From positions 372,001 through 436,000 of the forward strand of contig WACJ01000075.1 in NCBI GenBank assembly GCA_008973525.1: a stretch of 64,000 bases of DNA, read 5' to 3'. Made by a program: the position numbers and the translations under genes. Shown here piece after piece: positions 10,681-23,054 of this stretch. This stretch comes from Stenopsyche tienmushanensis. Its lineage: Eukaryota; Arthropoda; Insecta; Trichoptera; Stenopsychidae. The notes beneath the pieces are model-generated. The model was not told where the DNA came from. It worked only from the letters and a program-made list of their open reading frames with translations, and made no database searches. The stretch's first letter is position 1. Every line of letters starts with the position of its first letter.

Positions 10681-12595
10681 AGCATTTAATTTCAAGTCGA
10701 ATGTTTTGCTTAATAAATGTGTTTATAAAAAAAATCGGACACATGAAATTTGCATACAAAAATCAATGCATGTATGTCTGTCTGTTCACCTTCTCATAAT
10801 GACATGAGCGAGCACATAATATATATAAAGAATTTTAATTAAAATTTGTTTTTATTCGAAGTTAAGATGATAATTTGTTTGAATAGATCAAGTATTATTT
10901 GCTTTTTCATATCCATATTTTTAACACTTAAAATGTACAATTTAAAATCGATCAAGGCTATTTATTAAATATTGAAAGATCAATTTAAAAATATTGATGA
11001 TTGATGCCGAATAAATCTGAGATTGTTTGAAAAATCCTACATAAAGATTGCACTTTAGCACATATTTCCATAAATGCTTTAGTACAGCACAACTTAGTTA
11101 TAAGTTTAACAAGCCCTATATTCCTATAAATCTTAACAAGGAGACATAAGAACATTGCTTCAATATTATGAATTAATTTAATTTTAACAATATATTTGTA
11201 AGTGTACACAATGTATAATATAAAACCCCATTTAAGTTCGATATAATTAATTTAGAGGATAATCACGATGCCATATTATTCTTGAGCATAAAGCTCGAGC
11301 TGATTTACTTATTTTCTTACTGATATTATAAAATAAAACCTGAAACATAATACCTGAGCAACTACGCTTTAATGTGACTTAACAGCCACTTGGTACAGTT
11401 GAATATTTCACGGCATGCGTTCTATTTGAGCAGAAAATGGAAACACATTATAAACCGCAATTCCTACGACCACACCGAGACATATTATTTCCTACAATAT
11501 GTAGAAGCGTACAATTCCGCGTTTATTTTGCCTTCTGCAAGATTCTAAACATCCGCACAAACACCCCCTTTATAAAAGGCTTTCATCTCCGGTATTGAAA
11601 GCCTTCGAGTGTAGGCAGTGAATGAATTTGTGCGACGCAAGGTATTCAATGTAAATAATTTCCATAATAAAATAGTACAAATAGCCTTGTTTTCTTTCGA
11701 ATGAATAAATCTAGCGCTTTTTTATTTGATCGAGTAATTAATTGAGAACGGGTTTCTAGTTCCATCAAGAATTAATCGAATATCGAATTAAATTGTGCCC
11801 ATTATGTTCGAGTGGGTGCTTTAACGATTTTAACGAACCTTCATGGGGGATGAATCCGAAAAAATAGCCGTAACGATAAATTCATTTAGCGTGTTTTTCC
11901 GCAGATACGCGATTTTTTCCCACATCGAGTATCGGAAATGTGTCTTCAATCAAATGATTTATCTTTGGACACATCTTCAAAGTGTCTTTAAAAATATGCG
12001 TTTTTATAAGGCATATTGCTTACGAGTAACTTCCTCCATTCACGAATAATCATCTATTTATGCCCTGAAGTGTATTCATATTCATACAACGCACGATCAT
12101 CAATAAAAAAATGTTTTAAGTGAGCATTACATCAATCTTTCGATGAAAGGCTACTCAATGTATATATTCCGAGTCGTAGATTAATGTTGGCAATTTATTC
12201 TCGAGCATATAAACAACGAAAATACTCAAACGTACGTGCATTGCATGACATCATAAAAATATTAATTTTATCGTATATTTAATCCGAATTGATAAAATTG
12301 TGCATTCGCCAATTGTTCAATTAAGCAATAAAATAATCGATATGCTTGTAATTGCGTTGATTAGCAGCGATATTGAATGATAGATTGACGTCAAGGGTTG
12401 ATTGATGAAGTGAAGCGACATCAAACAAAGCCTTCTTTGATAATTAAGCAACCAAATTTGACTTCAAAAGTCAAATAACATTTAAAAATATTTGATGGTG
12501 AATTTCTTTGAAGAAAAACATGCATTTATGAAAAATGAATAACTGAGACATTTCAAAAAAAAAGTATTTTTTAAAAAAATATTCTATTGCGTAAT
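10681..12595. other. AT-rich non-coding DNA
   Basis: Nothing recognised. Small frames (10985-11209 minus, 11843-12049 plus) look accidental. Bases 11380-11660 have slightly more mixed composition. Confidence 0.45.
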
Positions 12596-12599
12596 TTGA

Positions 12600-12735
12600 T
12601 AGTGGGGTTGTTCGACCCCTCACGCTCCATCGTAAACTAGAGAACTACCCTTTTTTAGCCTCCGAGCAGATCACTTCCTTGGGAATCTGCTTGGTGTAAA
12701 GTTTGTCTGGATAGACCACATAGGTCATTCAACTT
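12600..12735. other. Short GC-enriched patch with two small hairpins
   Basis: GGGGT/ACCCC around the loop TGTTCG (from 12604) and GCAGAT/ATCTGC (about 12665-12688) can each form a short stem. The patch directly abuts the left end of a DNA transposon at 12736. Function is unknown. Confidence 0.3.
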
Positions 12736-13382
12736 CACTCAAACCTCTTTTTGTGCGACTTTTTTTGTGCGATTTCAAAGTTATGCGGTTTTTTTTTTAA
12801 GTTTTTTTTTTTTTTTTTAATTTCATAAAGATTACGCATTGAGATATTTTGAACAAAATAGGAATCATCAGCACTAACCGAAATTTGGAAAAAAAATATA
12901 ATTTGGACCTTTTTTGATTTTATTATTTTTGAGTTAGGGACTATAGTGACATCTTTACTAATTATGAATTATATTGTTGGAAAGAGAAAATCTATACAGA
13001 ACAATGATGACATTGACAACGGGTATACTATTTCTTCCTAAGAAGAGAGTGATTTTGCGTCATACTGAAAATTGCAAAGAAAATTATCATACAACGATGA
13101 TAATATGTAATCAAAATAATTATTATTTCTCTAGTGGATGTCTGGCATCCTTAAAATTTTACCAATGATGCAAGATGTCTTGTCATTTTTTAATTACCTT
13201 ATTATTTTCCTATTTGATTATTAACTTTTTTATGCGATTTTGGATATATTTTATATGGCTGTTTTAAAGTTATGCGGTTTTTAAAATCCATGGAACGCTT
13301 CGTCACCTTTTCTATGTAAATTATAGCTTTTTTTGTGCTATTTTACTTGGAACGCATCTACCGCACAAAAAAGGTTTAAGTG
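12736..13382. mobile_element. Unclassified DNA transposon, copy 1 of 3
   Basis: The ends are inverted repeats: CACTCAAACCTCTTTTTGTG on the left and CGCACAAAAAAGGTTTAAGTG inverted on the right. Sub-terminal blocks that read as ATGCGG and its inverse, repeated next to CGCACAAAAA words, are shared with copies at 24435-25278 and 46581-47516. The internal part 12995-13180 matches 46801-47030 in inverse orientation. There is no transposase. The ends resemble pogo/Tigger-like elements, but this is inference only. Confidence 0.7.
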
Positions 13383-15129
13383 TGTTGGAATATTTAAAAC
13401 GTTCAACGGGATAAAAAACATTCTATGAAAATCTAGCTAATTTTATTAGATTTAGAATTAATTTTACGTTTTTACGACAGAGAAAACCGACTGCGAGACT
13501 CTAATGACGAACCATCATGGTTAGATAAAAAAATAATGATTTAGTTGTATTTAGTTGATTTAGTAAAATAATTTTCGTTGAAATTTAATAGTTTTTTTCC
13601 TATATAAGCTGAGTGAGTGTTATATTTTTTTATAGAGCTTTAAATCAAGAATTTCATAATCGCAATAAAAAGAGATTTAAATGTATTCAAATATATGTTT
13701 CTATGGTGTGGGGTAAAATTTGCGCGATTAACAGTAGTATTTTCCCACCAACAAAAGATTCATACGATAGTATTGACCGCGGGAAGACGTGTTCTTCTCG
13801 CCGGCTATCCAGCAGTCTCGCATCTGGGCTCTCTGTTTTCGTCTTAAATAAAGATCTTTGCCAAGAATATCGTATTTTCATTATCAAAACAGTATAAACT
13901 CGTATATTACATATATGCACACATATTTGAAAGCAAGAGAAGATGTTATTTCAATTTAAATGCAAATAATATAAGACAATCGAAATTCTACAATACATTT
14001 TTATAGTATTCCTATCGTTTCATTCAACATTACTGTATTTCTTTTTTGTTCTTCCTCGCTGTAAAATTGTTCAACATTTTTTGCTACATTTAATCCAGAG
14101 ATACTTATCATTGGACGTATATAAATATAAGGGCTCGGCCGTTGCCTTCTGTAATAACAGCCCTCATTTATCTTAAGTGCACGATTTTACCGAGGAAAGA
14201 AACAAAAAGTGTACAAAATGGAGTGATGAAGAGCTTCTATTGCATGAACGAGTGCAAAGGGCAAAATAAAAAAAAATGGCCATCGCTCCGAAATAGAAAC
14301 GAAATGAATCGACCGATCGCCACAGTCATGGCGGCTTAGGCTTTTTTCGCATTTTCCAATCTACGAAACGTCCACAAAAATATATTTTATTCATATTTGA
14401 TCCTGGAAAATTTATCTACGTATTTCACTTGCTGAGAACCGATTAAATTGCGCCCTTGTCGCTTTTTTTCGGACGCTGGCAGCTCTCATATCAAATGTTG
14501 CTTGTCTTCTCCTCTGCCAGAACGTGCTTTAGGTTTTCCTTGCCATTTTCTTCCGAGGCGTTTTCTTTTATTTTCCAAGCCATGCTCACTTTCGCACCTA
14601 ATGGAGTCGATAATTCATTTTCACCTCGCCTCATATGGCACATTTATTCTCAATATACATCATAATAGTTAGGCCCTTTGAAATGAGTCTTTTTATTGTG
14701 TTGACACGTGTTAATTATAATAAGAACAATATAAAGAAAGTATAAGTATTACGACTGGTATAAATTATTATTCAAACTATAAAATTAAAGCATCGTAAGA
14801 AATAATTTTCGAATGCATGTGAGTTTTCTTAGAGTTCCTGCAAATAAAATGTAAATAAATTATATCGACATCTTTCTATCCAAGAACTTAAAGTTTATCT
14901 ATCTGTTTTATTTGCAATCCTACGTCTAGCCACTCTACTGATATAAATAAGTATTTATTGAATGTCATCTATTTTGCATATATCGAGAGATACACTCTAA
15001 AGCCTTATGAAAAATATACAGCCACCTTCCCACATCAGAATGAAATCTTGAATTCGTTGATTCTCTATAAAGCATAAGAAGTATAAAAAAACAACGTTTT
15101 TACTTAATTTTTATTTAAAATTTTTTTGG
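13383..15129. other. Non-coding DNA; short motif shared with 45535-45570
   Basis: ACTGCGAGACTC(T/C)(A/G)ATGACGA at about 13489-13510 recurs near 45539-45560. Bases 13690-14680 have more mixed composition and several short frames on both strands, none with a motif. Confidence 0.4.
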
Positions 15130-15680
15130 GGGGCTTAAGTATATTTTTTCATGTTTCACATATAGATCCTATGTCCTAAGAGTTATCAAAATATAATTTT
15201 TTTTCAACATTTTGAAAAAATAATCGAATCAAAAAATAATAAAAATATCGAGTAAATTAATTATTTTGCACGTCCCTCGAAGAAGTCCTAATTGAAAGAT
15301 GGTTATTTTGATTATTCTTTCAATTAGGACTTTCTCTTTGGGTACCTCTGTTGTATTTTAGCAGCCCTAGTCTGTGGCTTGCATGGTCACTATCCCGGAT
15401 ACCAGTGGATTTCTTTGTCTGAGGACGTGGCCTATTACGTGGCTTGCACGGTATTCAGACCTGACACCAGTGGATTTCTTTTCCTAGGGACGTGCAAAAT
15501 TATTAATTTACTCGATATTTTTATTATTTTTTGATTCGATTATTTGTTTTAAAATGTTGAAAAAAAATATTTCGATAACCCTGACACTTAGGAAATAGAG
15601 CCTATGTATGAAACGTAGCAAAAGACACCCCTAACTCCTAAAAAAAATGTTGTTCCATGTGCAAAATGTGCATTCTGTAT
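15130..15680. repeat. Foldback element with long inverted arms and a 65-bp repeat core
   Basis: The left arm (about 15140-15277) and right arm (about 15484-15630) are inverted copies; over 15197-15277 versus 15484-15563 they are nearly identical. Between them CCAGTGGATTTCTT occurs at 15402 and 15467, again a 65-base period, in reverse orientation to the copy at 10185-10680. A second perfect 17-bp inverted repeat (AAGTCCTAATTGAAAGA at 15283-15299 with 15316-15332) is nested inside the left arm. The right end carries CCATGTGCAAAATG, as in the other copies. Confidence 0.75.
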
Positions 15681-17319
15681 ATTCACATAAAAGGGTTTGT
15701 ATTTTAGACATGAAATCTATTTTGTATTTTATTATAAAGTTTTCAAAAAAAAATCGTAAAATAGAGTTCGCTTCTTAAACAAAGCAAAATGAAATCATGC
15801 ATGTGAACTTCACGTTCTCTAATTAGTAATACGGTATTATTCGATATGCGATTCGAAATCTCTATTCAATATGCAATCCTGTGCAATTTTCAATTCATCA
15901 TATTTTTTATCAAAGGCTTGATTCACCGCATGTGAAATCCATACCTTCTAATTTTAACCGATCTCAAGTATCAAATTCACTATACTCATATAAAATATCT
16001 TAATTTGAACGAAACGAAGGTAAATATTAAAATTGCCCTTAAATGTTAGAAGCATGCGAACTAGCAGAATTTATACCTAAATAAATTGTACATCCATTCT
16101 GAAAATGGTCCTAATATGCCCGAAAATAAATAAAAAAGCTCTATATTAATGTGCTTTGTGCTTAAAGCTCCTTTGGTCAACCAGTTTCTTAAGTGGCCTG
16201 AGCAATTACCCTCTAACACGATTTAGTACCAAAAATATTTTTTATTTCATCCTTAATTACATTAATATACTGCACAATAGAAAAATTGGGCTCCATTGTG
16301 TTGCCGAATATAAATCTGTATTAATTGTCCCAGAAAAAATAAATAACATGAACACTTCAGCAGAGTGGTAAATATGAACAATGTGCGATATGACAAGCAA
16401 ACTTTCATTCAATCTACTTCAATTTGATTAAAGCGAAAACTTTATATCCAACCTTATATTGTGTGAAATATTTAAATTACAAATTTCTACATGAATGAAT
16501 TTAATTATAGATATCATTCTAATATACAATAGATATTGGTCAAATCCAAATAGTCCTAGGGTTAATACGTAGGAAAATGTTAGGCTTTATTTTATGAAAT
16601 ATATTTAACGTATGTAAAATTTTAAGCATATTTTTATGGCGCTATAAAAATGTATTTTTTTTTCTTCGCACTGGCGAACAAAATCTGTTTAAAAACCGCC
16701 CATTGTATAAAGGATATTTCCATTAAATTATCTTTTCAGCTTTTGTCTAGCCAGCAAATTCTAAAGGGTCCTTGAAGTTGTTTAAAATGTCTGTGGTTTA
16801 CAGCATATCCATCATTTTTACATTGCGAATATTTAAAATTAATGTTCGATTCACTGAGTGATGATGTTGATTTAAAGGCTATAATTGATTTGATTTGAAT
16901 CAATTAATCGTCCATTTATTTAGGCAATTGACAAAGTGTTGGTATAAATATATTGAGTGAGGATATCTTGGATGCTTATAAAGTAGACAAATTTAGCCAG
17001 ATTTTATGCTTTAGAAAATGATTAAAAATAATATATATATTATACTAATATTACGAAGCATAAAAAAATCAATCAATGAAGCTTCCAATCAACGGGTTCC
17101 AATATAAACACAAACGACAGACGATAGAATGAGCATTTAGGATTTTTTATAATTAAAAGGGGATTGTTTTAAAAATATGGTAATTCACTACCAATAAGGG
17201 AACCAAATAGGGTTTCCGGTCTTTACTTCTTTGGGTCTTCACTTATTTAAATTAATGCTAAATAATCAATAGCACTTCCAGACCGACTTACAATTACGAC
17301 CGAACATACAATATTTTTA
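15681..17319. other. AT-rich non-coding DNA
   Basis: Nothing was recognised. The frame at 16156-16371 (+) has no motif and AT-driven composition. Confidence 0.5.
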
Positions 17320-17324
17320 CCTAT

Positions 17325-17555
17325 ATCTATGTTATTTTCGCAAGTGTAAACAGTAAATTGACAAAGTTTTATCGTAATAGGATGAGCGGTATAGAAGCGC
17401 ATTAAATACGAACAAACAAACATTGGTTTTTATATAATTGACTATGCCTACGTTACTTGCGCAATCAATAAGTGGACGAAGTTTATTGTAATCTGATGAA
17501 CAGTATGGCAGCGCATTACATACGAACAAGGAGATATTATTTTTTATATATTAAA
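17325..17555. repeat. Tandem duplication, two units of about 114 bases
   Basis: GCGCATTA(A/C)ATACGAACAA occurs at 17397 and 17511, and GAC(A/G)AAGTTT with the same spacing, so a unit of about 114 bases is present twice with moderate divergence. Both units can be read as related minus-strand frames sharing VCNAL, but no protein family is recognised. Confidence 0.65.
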
Positions 17556-20500
17556 TATCATCATTATATTCATAGGAAGATTCCTATATAAAAAAAAATG
17601 TGTCAAAACTTTTGCATCAAACTAACTATATGTATTATAAACGTTATACAAAATACCCTGATGGACTGTTTGCGGCTTTTATTTGACGATATGAAATTGA
17701 AGATTAATGGTTGTTTGTTCGCCTTTTAAGTATAAATATGCTAGTTTGCGTGTGGGTTTGTAAGTATATAAATCTGTAATATTTTTATCGTAATTTAGAG
17801 ATTAAATGTGATGTATTATGTAATTATTTTGATCAAATGTTTTCAAGGGGAATGTATCGAAAGGCACTTACATGATCATATTTATAACCTTTTTTTCTTG
17901 TTATAAGCTTTTTAGAACCAAATTAATAGTCCTTTAAAAGCAAAAATTTGGAATCAAAATATGCTTAAAATGTTTACAATGCTTCAAAAGCGAATTATAA
18001 TATTTTTGTTACCCATCGTCTTCATAACCGGATTTTTAAAGACGATTATTTTTAATATATTCAACGACATAATTTTCACAGCATTTTCCAGCTTTTCCTT
18101 CGTTACAAAGGTTCGGCTCACTTTACATTTGAATATAAGCTGGACATGAAGACGTAAAGAAATAAATATATAAAGCCATGTCATCCACACAAAAAAGCTA
18201 AATTAGCTGCTCCCGGGTAAGCGCCCTCTTTTTTCGTCATTAAGTCTCTCAGATAATGGACTTTAATTTTCATTGTCCGTTTTTGGACATTCCATATCAT
18301 TAAAATATATTTCTTTGAATTCGCGAATATTTATATTCAAATTTCTCTCAAGAGTGTATACGAAAAGGAACGATTTTATTCCGTGACGACTAAGAATATT
18401 TTCTTTAACGACTTAACAGCTCGTTAAGGGATAATCTGCAGGGAGCTGAAATCTTCCTCCCGTCTGGCCAAAACCCGAATATAATTATTCAAAAGCCAAA
18501 AATATGCAAATGTCTACAGGAGCATAGACACATTGTCCATCTATTTATAAGCAAAGGGCCTCTATTTTGTATTCCAATTTTTTCATTTTATTCTCACATG
18601 TTTGCGTATGAAATATCCTCGATTCCGAAAGAACACTCCAATATATTCACCGTGAAGATGATCCACTTGGCAAAGGATCAGGAGCACTCAGCCATCTTTA
18701 TTGTTGTCTAAAAATTCGCATTCACCAGATCCGATTGAACAATGGGATGTTTACGAGGAGAATGTGGATTTTTCGTCAAAAAAAATATTATCTATTTTAT
18801 GAGAGTTTTCCTGCTTTTTTCCTCTATCCGTTTGGATCCGCCAACTATTCCAAGTTTTTTTTTTGAAAATAATTCCCTATATAAATACACGAAAACCTCA
18901 TATAAAACACCGAGGGCCTATTCAATGAAATATGGAAGAAAAAAACCAGCATGATATGACGCGTGGAAGCGGATAGAAAGTCAACAAATATTGCTACAAA
19001 TGATAATAACGGATATAATTCAAGCTTTTATACCAAAATAATATTAATTTTACATAACTAACCCCGTGATCATACGGTCACATGACAAATAATGTATTTA
19101 TTATTGATACACTAATTAAGCAATATTAGTATGAGGGCAACTGTCAAATATCAAATCAAATCTTGTGCAACTATCAAAATATATCGTAGCAGCCAAAAAG
19201 TTTTAGGATCTATTCTATAAGCCAAACTGTCTTACGATCGTCAGAATTTTTTAAGTTCAAATATAAGTAATTGAATCATATTAATGCCTGTAATTTGTCT
19301 TCATTTGACGCGCTTTTAAGAGCATGCTTTATAAAAGCTTTTTTCAGAAATTCAGTTCTGAAAAACAATGTTTTATGTTGAAATATGTATCGTGACATGT
19401 TCCATCATGGAAAACAAGCATTTTTGATGGAGCTCGGATGATGTTATCGTGTCAAACTGCTTGTCCCAATTTCCAAAAATATTTTCATCAGAATCCAACA
19501 ACTAATTATAATGATGGATCGTTTTTGGTTTTTGTTTGTTTGCGTTACTTCAAAAAGCAACACAAAAAAGTAACAGTGCTGTTTGTCCAATCGCATTTTG
19601 TTCCATACCAGATTGAACATTATAAAATCATTTCCATTACGAAAGGCTAAAAACACAACGAGGGTTGTAGCTTAAATGGCGCTATTTAAAATCCAAAGTG
19701 GAAGCAAAAGATTATTTCCAGTTATTCTCAGAGCAACTGGAAAAAGATTATTTCCAAAGCAAATATATTTGCGGAGCCTATTGGGAATATTCAGTGCACA
19801 TTCTGGGTCCATGTTGATATTTCGAGTTCTTTCGAACATACAAAGTGAGAGTTTTGCACGATGTTGGTTCAGCCCAAATTCAAACTAACTAATTTAAATG
19901 AAAACTAAATTGACAGCTTTGTTTGTCAAATATGCCATGACAAATTGACAAAGTTATGAAAATAATTGACAGCGGAAATGCCTACCGGATGCTTACTAAC
20001 CTTAAACTTTACTCAGCGTAATATAAGTAGCGTCAAAATATTTGTTCGCTCACTCAATATTTACATAGAATAATGTGTTTTAATTGACTTGAGGCTTTGT
20101 TCTCTGAGTTCTACACGAAAGTAAGTGATGAAAATAGAACTCAATTTATAAATATTAATTATTTTTATCTTCGCCCTGACGAGCAAATTAAAGACGTCCA
20201 TTACCATATTAAATCACAAAACAATGCTTCTCCCGGAATGCAATATCTCTCATTTTATAAAGCCTCGTTTACCTGAGCTAGTATAATATTTACACCTTTA
20301 AAAATATTTTTAAAAACAACCCCCATTAGTCATAAGCATCAGCATTTAAATGAAAAACAAACAGCAAGCACGAATAGTAAATTTGATCTATTCATAGAAG
20401 ATATACGAGCTGTCGAGAAATATTACTTTTGGCTGTCACTTAGTAATTAATTTCACCACGTGTGATGTAAATTAGTAGACATATGAGTAATTGTGCAAAT

Positions 20501-20725
20501 ATTATTTATAAGTTATGTGACTTCCTCCACTCACGATCTTGCGAAAATATTAAAATTGCATATAAATCATTGCATACTTAAATATTGACCCAATATACGA
20601 CAAAATTTCTATCTTACCCCATTCTATAGAATAAAAAAACCATTAAAATAAATATACGCTTATTATATAATATGATTTGGACCCAAAAACATGAGCAAAG
20701 AATTTCAGCAAACTTTGCATGTCCT
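17556..20725. other. AT-rich non-coding DNA
   Basis: Several frames of 60-70 codons lie here (17961-18149, 18742-18954, 19438-19650, 19676-19888). All are rich in AT-type residues and lack domain motifs. No repeat ends or RNA genes were seen. Confidence 0.45.
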
Positions 20726-20729
20726 TGCA

Positions 20730-21425
20730 TTATTTTGGATACTTTTTGCTCCAAATTAACAATGAGCTCATGATATTTAACAACATTTTATTATTTCAAG
20801 CTCTGATAACCTTAACTGGCGCTTATATGACGCCTCGTGTACTGTGCTGGGATGACGTCTATTTAAGTTTCACTCTGCAAAATATACCCCTTAAAATTAG
20901 AAAACTGACAGGTTTGCACGACAGCCTCGTCCTTATATTTTCGCAAGACCGTTTGAGCTTCACCTGTAATTTTTCCTTTTACGTTACACCTTCATAATTT
21001 TTATAACATGTTTCATTTTAACATCGTCATGCATGTAAGCAGCCAAGTTGGCTTTTAAAGGAATGAATTGTTCATCAATTGAAATATTTTCGTTGTGTAT
21101 AGGAGCGAAATTATTTGTACGCAAGTGCTTAAATCATAGTATTTGCCTTATAAAAACGTATGAATTTAAGATTTTTCATGGATTTATCTCCTTGTCGCTT
21201 CGAGAAAAAGGAAGAATGTCATTTCTTGGAGAAAAATGCATCCTTTTATTGACATGATATGCAGATATACTACAGGAATTTTCCTCTTCACTATGTGAAG
21301 ATTCCTCAATCTCTTCGCTTTTCAGGTTGGGGAATCTCAATTTCATCCTCGCTTTAACACAGTTCGATTTCGTTGACTCGAGGCAATCTCCATTGATCAA
21401 TGATTCGTTTTCATTATTTAAGTTG
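20730..21425 (-). pseudogene. Decayed piggyBac-like transposase
   Basis: Read on the minus strand, the stretch gives an acidic segment (EEIEESSHSEEEN, about 21300), then RMHFSPRNDILPFSRSDKE (21179-21240), then LRTNNFAPI and ENISIDEQFIPLKA (about 21045-21110). The last block matches the piggyBac/DDE_Tnp_1_7 signature (ENI(S/T)(I/V)DEQL.P.KARC), and the preceding block matches its MSR.RF..ILRFLRFDDK region. Further down, the order of motifs is lost to stops and frameshifts. The catalytic set cannot be assembled and the ends with TTAA were not found, so it is an inactive fragment. The piggyBac assignment rests on remembered family motifs. Confidence 0.6.
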
Positions 21426-21603
21426 TGATTCGTTTTACATCTTTTTATTTAAGAAATATTTACAAGTATAAAGTCGGTTAATTATGTTTAAGTATGAAAT
21501 TGGTCATCATATTATCATATGTAACTCCTAAATAGCAAAGCTGAGAGAGAAAAATTTGATCATTTTATAAATAATTATCAACAAAAACTATTAAGAAATA
21601 ATA

Positions 21604-23052
21604 AATTGTCTAGTTAGAAATGTCGTTTTTTAAATTAAAGAGTCAAATTCAAATTCAAAAAAAATATTAATTAATTTCATTGATGCAATGTATTCTCCTT
21701 CTATGGGTACAATTTTTTCCCATCTATTTAATTCCAAAATAAAAAAATATACGGCTGTTTTAAATTTTCTTATTGTGAAAAATAAATCTTCCTTGTTTTG
21801 GTTTGATCATATGGAAGGACTTCATGGTAGATTAGCCCTAAGAAGTCCCACTATACATTTAAAAGAGCTTTTTTTACTGTTAGACGCGGTCGTGGATAAG
21901 AAATCCTATCCCGGGCCAAAATTTCGATCTCGGGATTCCGGTATTGCATTATACCATCCCGGGCGATGACATTTTCGTATAAAACCATCAATGTAATTGA
22001 TAAAATTTCTTTCTGCTGAGACACGAATTAAAACTCTCAAAACTCCCGATTTCCAGCCAAATTATTTATTTCCGTCGCTGCAGATGAATACTTATATACT
22101 ATAATACTTTGATGTGAATCGTAATTATATTACAGAGGAATGCAAAAATTTTGAATCCCATATCTATTATATCTCATATCGATATTTCCATTATTAGAGT
22201 TGAGGTGTAGTAAATACATCACCGGTAGGGAAAAGTTAATATAACAATTTGAAAAACATATATGTACTGTATATATGTATACATAGATTAGACAGTTACT
22301 GCCCCTAGGCGTCGTCTAAGCTCGCCAATTAGAAGTTACACCACTTTTTCCAAGCGTCCAGATTTCGGCAGGAATGTCTCGATTTAGTAATCTTCATCGT
22401 GTTGATGAGGTGTATGATTTCTGTCAGGGATTGGATTCCCTAGTCGAGGGGTTGGTTTTTTTTACATGCCTTTTTGAAAGCCATTGTCTTTTGCGCTTTT
22501 GATTTGCCACCTACTTTTCATCTTCATTCACAAGATAGTAGTAAAAACGGTTGTTCCTTCTCTTTGTCGATTAAATTACGACACGTACTCGCGCGTACCG
22601 CCTTAATATTATCATTAATGTCGTGCGATATCCAAATCCCATGTTTAATGGTCTTCCCTATTTTTTCCAAGTGTATTTGAATACTTTTTCGGAAGTATCC
22701 AAGCTTGTCTGTTAATTCTCGTATAGTCTATGTTGGATTTGATTCAATTTCAGCACGCAGGATTTCGTCATCCACTATAACCTTTCTCTCGCTTCGAACC
22801 TTATTTTATAAACTAAAATTTAATTTTTAAATTGTTTAAATCATCTTTAACATTGACAAATAGAGTATCTGTGAGTGTATCATAAATATTTTTAAATGCA
22901 ATTGTTTCATTTTTTTTGGAAGATATTCGAACGTTGTCTAGATGTCAGTCGACTAACAAAATATACAATACGTGTTGTTAAAGGAATGGCTGAGACGTAA
23001 CTGATTATCAAAAAGTAAGTATGAAAAAAACGACATTTATGACTGGACAATC
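21604..23052 (-). mobile_element. Mariner-family B copy 1, minus strand, interrupted by a MITE
   Basis: The ends are inverted repeats (left AATTGTCTAGTTAGAAATG, right CGACATTTATGACTGGACAA inverted) next to TA at 21602-21603 and 23053-23054. On the minus strand the remnant runs through an N-terminal segment near 22760 (DDEILRAEIESNPT), then GKTIKHGIWISHDI near 22600-22660, as in mariner HTH and WVPHEL blocks, and a battered catalytic part near 21800. Many stops are present. The copy at 37887-38857 is its uninterrupted sister. Confidence 0.75.
21897..22442 (-). mobile_element. hAT-type MITE nested in the mariner copy
   Basis: This is a reverse-oriented member of the hAT MITE family at 38893, 41782 and 54194. 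It starts TAAGAAATCCTATCCCGGG and ends TTGGATTCCCTA. The flanks GTCGTGGA (21889-21896) and GTCGAGGG (22443-22450) form an imperfect 8-bp duplication. The sister mariner has one uninterrupted GTCGAGGG at 38298-38305, which is the matching empty site. Confidence 0.85.
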
Positions 23053-23054
23053 TA

